From: CAYOLL01 sp964404765 [NCBI: uncultured Gemmatimonadota bacterium]
Lineage (GTDB): Bacteria; 4572-55
Length of the DNA: 35,899 nt
Direction of reading: 5' to 3'
Assembly (NCBI GenBank): GCA_964404765.1
Contig: CAYOLL010000032.1
Coordinates: 11,575 to 47,473 of the forward strand
Shown here: positions 33,351-35,899 of the stretch, piece by piece
Numbering within the stretch: the first letter of the stretch is position 1
How the letters are laid out: each line of letters begins with the position of its first letter
Program-made: the position numbers and the translations under genes
Notes under the pieces: model-generated
The model's database searches: none
What the model was told of the DNA's origin: nothing
Seen by the model: the letters and a program-made list of their open reading frames with translations, nothing else

Positions 33351-34310
33351 TCAACTTTGCTCAAGGGTGGCATCCGCAGCATCGTCACTACCAGCGGTGA
33401 CGTTCGTCGTCTCAAAGTCACGGGCAATGTGAAAATTATCAAACACGTTTAGGCCGTCTTCCAGAATTTGGGCATCGTGATAGCGCTGCGAGCGGTGGTT
33501 GACATAGAGCTTGCCCGCGTTAGCCATTTTGGCTAACGTCGCAGCTTGACGGGCGGACAAATGCCCGTATTCGGCGGCTAAATGCTCATCTTTGGCGATA
33601 AAAGTGGCTTCCAACACCAGCATGTCTGCGTCTTGCAGATATGGCAGCATTTCTTCATTATAATTACAGTCTCCGACGTAAACAAACTTTGCGCCACGTT
33701 CCGGTCGGCCAAGCACCTCATCGGGATGGACGATTTGACCGCTCGCCAGCGTAACCGGTTCGCCCTGCTGTAAACGTCCGTATGACGGCCCCGGCGAAAT
33801 GCCCAGCGCAGCAGCGCGATCCGTCAAAAAGCAGCGTGTTTCCTTTTCCTGAAAAACAAAACCGAGTGAACGATGCTTGCCGTGCGGAACTTCAAACGCC
33901 TGAATGGTCAGGCGGCGATTTTCGAACAATATGCCGGAGCCGGTTTGAATTTCGACAAGGCGGAAGATTTTATCGCGCGTAGCCTCATCCGTCCAGACCA
34001 ATCCGGCCAGTGTCCGGATTATTTCCAGCGTTTTGGCGTTGCCAAAAATCGTCAGTTTAGATGGCGGCGGCGTCTGCACCAGCGTAAAAAAAAGACCCCC
34101 CAGACCAAAAATATGATCGGGATGATGATGGGTCAAAAAGATATTCTTCAGCCCGCGCCAACTGATTTTGGCAATTTTGAGCTGCCGCTGCGTGCCTTCA
34201 CCCATATCAATCAGGAATTTATTGCCGCCGTGACGGACAACCGTAGCGCTTGTATTGCGTTCCGGTGTCGGTATGGAGGCGGCGGTGCCGAGAAATTGTA
34301 TTTCAAACAT
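33351..34310 (-). CDS. rnz: Ribonuclease Z (tRNase Z)
   Basis: A 319-residue metallo-beta-lactamase-fold endonuclease that trims the 3' end of tRNA precursors. The zinc site is LTHHHPDHIFGL (H61, H63, D65, H66), followed by GDCNYNEEM and EATF, and GHLSARQAA and VNHRSQRY. The middle region inserts the flexible-arm segment expected for the family (about 150-190: GISPGPSYGRLQQGEPVTL). The length is normal. The FLGTAASIPTPERN start is canonical. It is transcribed toward the repeat at 33096. Confidence 0.93.
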   Translation of the reverse strand: MFEIQFLGTAASIPTPERNTSATVVRHGGNKFLIDMGEGTQRQLKIAKISWRGLKNIFLTHHHPDHIFGLGGLFFTLVQTPPPSKLTIFGNAKTLEIIRTLAGLVWTDEATRDKIFRLVEIQTGSGILFENRRLTIQAFEVPHGKHRSLGFVFQEKETRCFLTDRAAALGISPGPSYGRLQQGEPVTLASGQIVHPDEVLGRPERGAKFVYVGDCNYNEEMLPYLQDADMLVLEATFIAKDEHLAAEYGHLSARQAATLAKMANAGKLYVNHRSQRYHDAQILEDGLNVFDNFHIARDFETTNVTAGSDDAADATLEQS

Positions 34311-34546
34311 ACCCGGACTCCTACGAGAATTTTTGGTTGTGGTTTATTCGATTTTGCAGTGAAATGCTGCTGACTCGATGTGTCCAACTCTAAACCTGCA
34401 TAAACATTGCATCGGAATCAGTGACAGTGCGATCTCTTGCAGCAAGAAGATGAGTTTTTCCAGGCCAAACGGCGAGGTTTTGGCTTCACATAGGAAAATT
34501 CGATTTCTTTCCTGCTAAAGTATCAATCGCTTTCAGAAAATTGGCC
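34311..34546. other. Spacer upstream of rnz containing the frameshifted TPR tail
   Basis: The right part (34486-34546) continues the TPR gene in the shifted frame up to TGA at 34488-34486. The left part (34311-34485) carries no recognisable gene or clear promoter. Confidence 0.45.
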
Positions 34547-35899
34547 TCATCCGAGTCTTCCTCGCCCAATTCCAGAATCAGTGCTCAGACTATCGACAGG
34601 CATGGCGTTCTCCAACTTTTGAATGCGCTTTAAATAATCATGGCGATGAGATTTCTCGTAGCCGGTTTTGTAAAAAGTAAGTGCTTCCCGGTGATGATCC
34701 GGCGCGTGTGTCATTTCCCACAAATCAAAATGCAAATCGGCGGAATGCAGCGGGTCTTTGGATAGGGCAAGCAACGCGGTCAATTTGTGAATCGGCGTCA
34801 CGGTATCGCCTTGACCATATTTTATTTTTTCGTGCAAAATCGCCATTGTTTCCAGAAAGCCGGTTTTATCCGGGTCTTCTTCGCCCAATTCCAGGATTAG
34901 GGCACGCGCGATTTGATTCATATTGTCGGCGTCATCATAGCGCTTTAGGAAATAAAGGACTTCCGCTTTGTTTAGGGCGCTCAGGGTCACGCCTTTGTGG
35001 TAGTCGGTTTCTTGCGCTAAGGTCAGGGCCTTATCATACCAGACTAAGGCGGTTTCATAACTGCCCTGATCGTGATAAACTCCGGCGATTTCATTATAAG
35101 CCTGGCACAAGGTCTGCTTATTATCCAGGGTTTCTTCGATTCGCAACGCGCGATCCAGCGCTTCCAGCGCCGAATCGTAGCGGCCATAGGCGCACTGAAT
35201 TTGTCCGATTAAGCGCGAAACCCAGGCAATACCGGCCTTGTCACCCAGCTCCTCGTCCATTTTAAGCTTTTGCTGGTAGGCTTCCAGGGCTTTTTCAAAG
35301 TCGCCTTTTTCGTACCAAAAAATACCGAGGTTGCCGGTTGAAATAGCGACGCCTTTTTTGTTGCCGACCGAGCGGCTCAGCTCCAGGGATTTTTCGGTGT
35401 AAGCTGCGGCGGTATCCAGGTCGCCGCGCATTTTGTAGACAGCGGCCATGTTGCCGTAAGCGACCGCCAGGCGGCGCGGGTCGCGGGCGGCCTCATCCAG
35501 CTTGAGCTCGCGCTCAAAATATTCCATAGCGGCTTTGTAATTGGTCAAGTCGGTGTAGATGCTGCCGATACGGCCCAGGGTTTCGGACAAACCTTCTTCG
35601 TCGCCTAATTCCTCGCAGAGTCTCAACCGTTCCTGGTAGTAGTCCATCGCCGTGTTAGATTCGTTTTTATGCCAGTGAATACTGGCGATAAAACTCAGCG
35701 AATCGGAAATTCCTTTTTTATCATCCAATTGTTTAAAGATGTCCAGCGCATTTTCGTGCAGTTCCATTGCCAGCGTATACGTGCCTTTTCGCTGCAAGAT
35801 TTGACCCTGCTTGTTCATGGCCTTGGCCAGCCGCGGCCGGTCGTCCAGAGTTTCGGCCAGTTGCAGGGCTTCGGCGCACAATTGTTCACAGGTAGCCCA
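34547..35899 (-). CDS. Tetratricopeptide-repeat protein, partial at the window end
   Basis: The frame is open through the right edge (35899), so the N-terminus is missing. A TTG at 35881 is not the likely start. At least 444 residues consist of about ten TPR units of the TPR_12/kinesin-light-chain kind (ALEAYQQKLKMDEELGDKAG, ALEALDRALRIEETLDNKQ), a scaffold for protein contacts. No membrane or enzymatic domain is visible. The last dozen residues (STDSGIGRGRLG) look unlike TPR. In the next frame the same DNA reads ALILELGEED, then SDEANFLKAIDTLAGKK, a copy of the internal ALILELGEEDPDKTGFLE, and stays open to 34486. A frameshift near the 3' end is therefore likely. Confidence 0.85.
   Translation of the reverse strand, partial: WATCEQLCAEALQLAETLDDRPRLAKAMNKQGQILQRKGTYTLAMELHENALDIFKQLDDKKGISDSLSFIASIHWHKNESNTAMDYYQERLRLCEELGDEEGLSETLGRIGSIYTDLTNYKAAMEYFERELKLDEAARDPRRLAVAYGNMAAVYKMRGDLDTAAAYTEKSLELSRSVGNKKGVAISTGNLGIFWYEKGDFEKALEAYQQKLKMDEELGDKAGIAWVSRLIGQIQCAYGRYDSALEALDRALRIEETLDNKQTLCQAYNEIAGVYHDQGSYETALVWYDKALTLAQETDYHKGVTLSALNKAEVLYFLKRYDDADNMNQIARALILELGEEDPDKTGFLETMAILHEKIKYGQGDTVTPIHKLTALLALSKDPLHSADLHFDLWEMTHAPDHHREALTFYKTGYEKSHRHDYLKRIQKLENAMPVDSLSTDSGIGRGRLG

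Overview
The window reads as a piece of chromosome from an uncultured, Gram-negative bacterium of the FCB type (candidate phylum KSB1, Calditrichota or a relative). This is inferred, not proven. The signs are a secreted phosphoesterase ending in a type IX-like sorting tail (NYPNPFNPRTTIQF...), the scrap of a second such tail at 25810-25905, TonB-dependent outer-membrane receptors, a 14-blade propeller/Y_Y_Y histidine kinase and a 14-haem cytochrome c. There are no rRNA or tRNA genes, no CRISPR array, no complete insertion sequence and no phage genes.

Layout. 1-298 is a repeat-rich leader. 299-1330 (+) is the multihaem cytochrome, convergent with a squalene/phytoene synthase (1369-2241). 2614-3947 (-) is a kinase-regulator pair with its own promoter and terminator. 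4179-6729 (-) holds an SNF2-type helicase behind a divergent GTP cyclohydrolase I. 6806-7492 (-) is an antitoxin/PIN pair whose toxin is frameshifted. 7573-9642 (-) is a class A penicillin-binding protein, followed by the large propeller kinase (9783-13187), a TonB receptor (13476-15482), hemW (15586-16755) and an Uma2 nuclease (16891-17472). A receptor remnant lies at 17539-17709. 17771-20500 (-) is a compact operon: DUF29 protein, TlpA thioredoxin, ABC ATPase, ABC permease. An SPFH-GYF fusion follows (20607-21710). After a 765-base intergenic tract with a MITE-like element comes a 5'-truncated maeB (22476-24461) abutting an EamA transporter (24483-25343). 25347-26792 is a small toxin-antitoxin and debris zone. 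26805-28484 is the secreted phosphoesterase. 28928-30542 (+) is tatC plus an ABC ATPase. 30557-32472 (-) is an efflux adaptor plus a LolD/MacB-type ATPase. Then come a GNAT acetyltransferase, ribonuclease Z, and a TPR protein cut by the window end.

How the genes work together. Much of the window concerns the cell envelope: peptidoglycan synthesis, Tat export, TonB uptake, a membrane thioredoxin, two ABC systems and one tripartite-like efflux set. Two kinases share an unusual catalytic core, and only one response regulator is present to serve them.

The most striking feature is genome wear. I see a frameshifted PIN toxin, a frameshifted antitoxin lacking its toxin, a maeB without its first ~100 codons, an outer-membrane receptor reduced to its start and tail, an orphan type IX tail with its terminator, and a TPR gene with a frameshifted tail duplication. 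In addition, at least eight unrelated families of inverted repeats occupy the intergenic spaces. I did not find a convincing new multi-gene defence or biosynthetic system. The best candidates for new biology are the GTP cyclohydrolase I with a changed active site next to an SNF2 helicase, and the kinase subfamily shared by the two sensor proteins.
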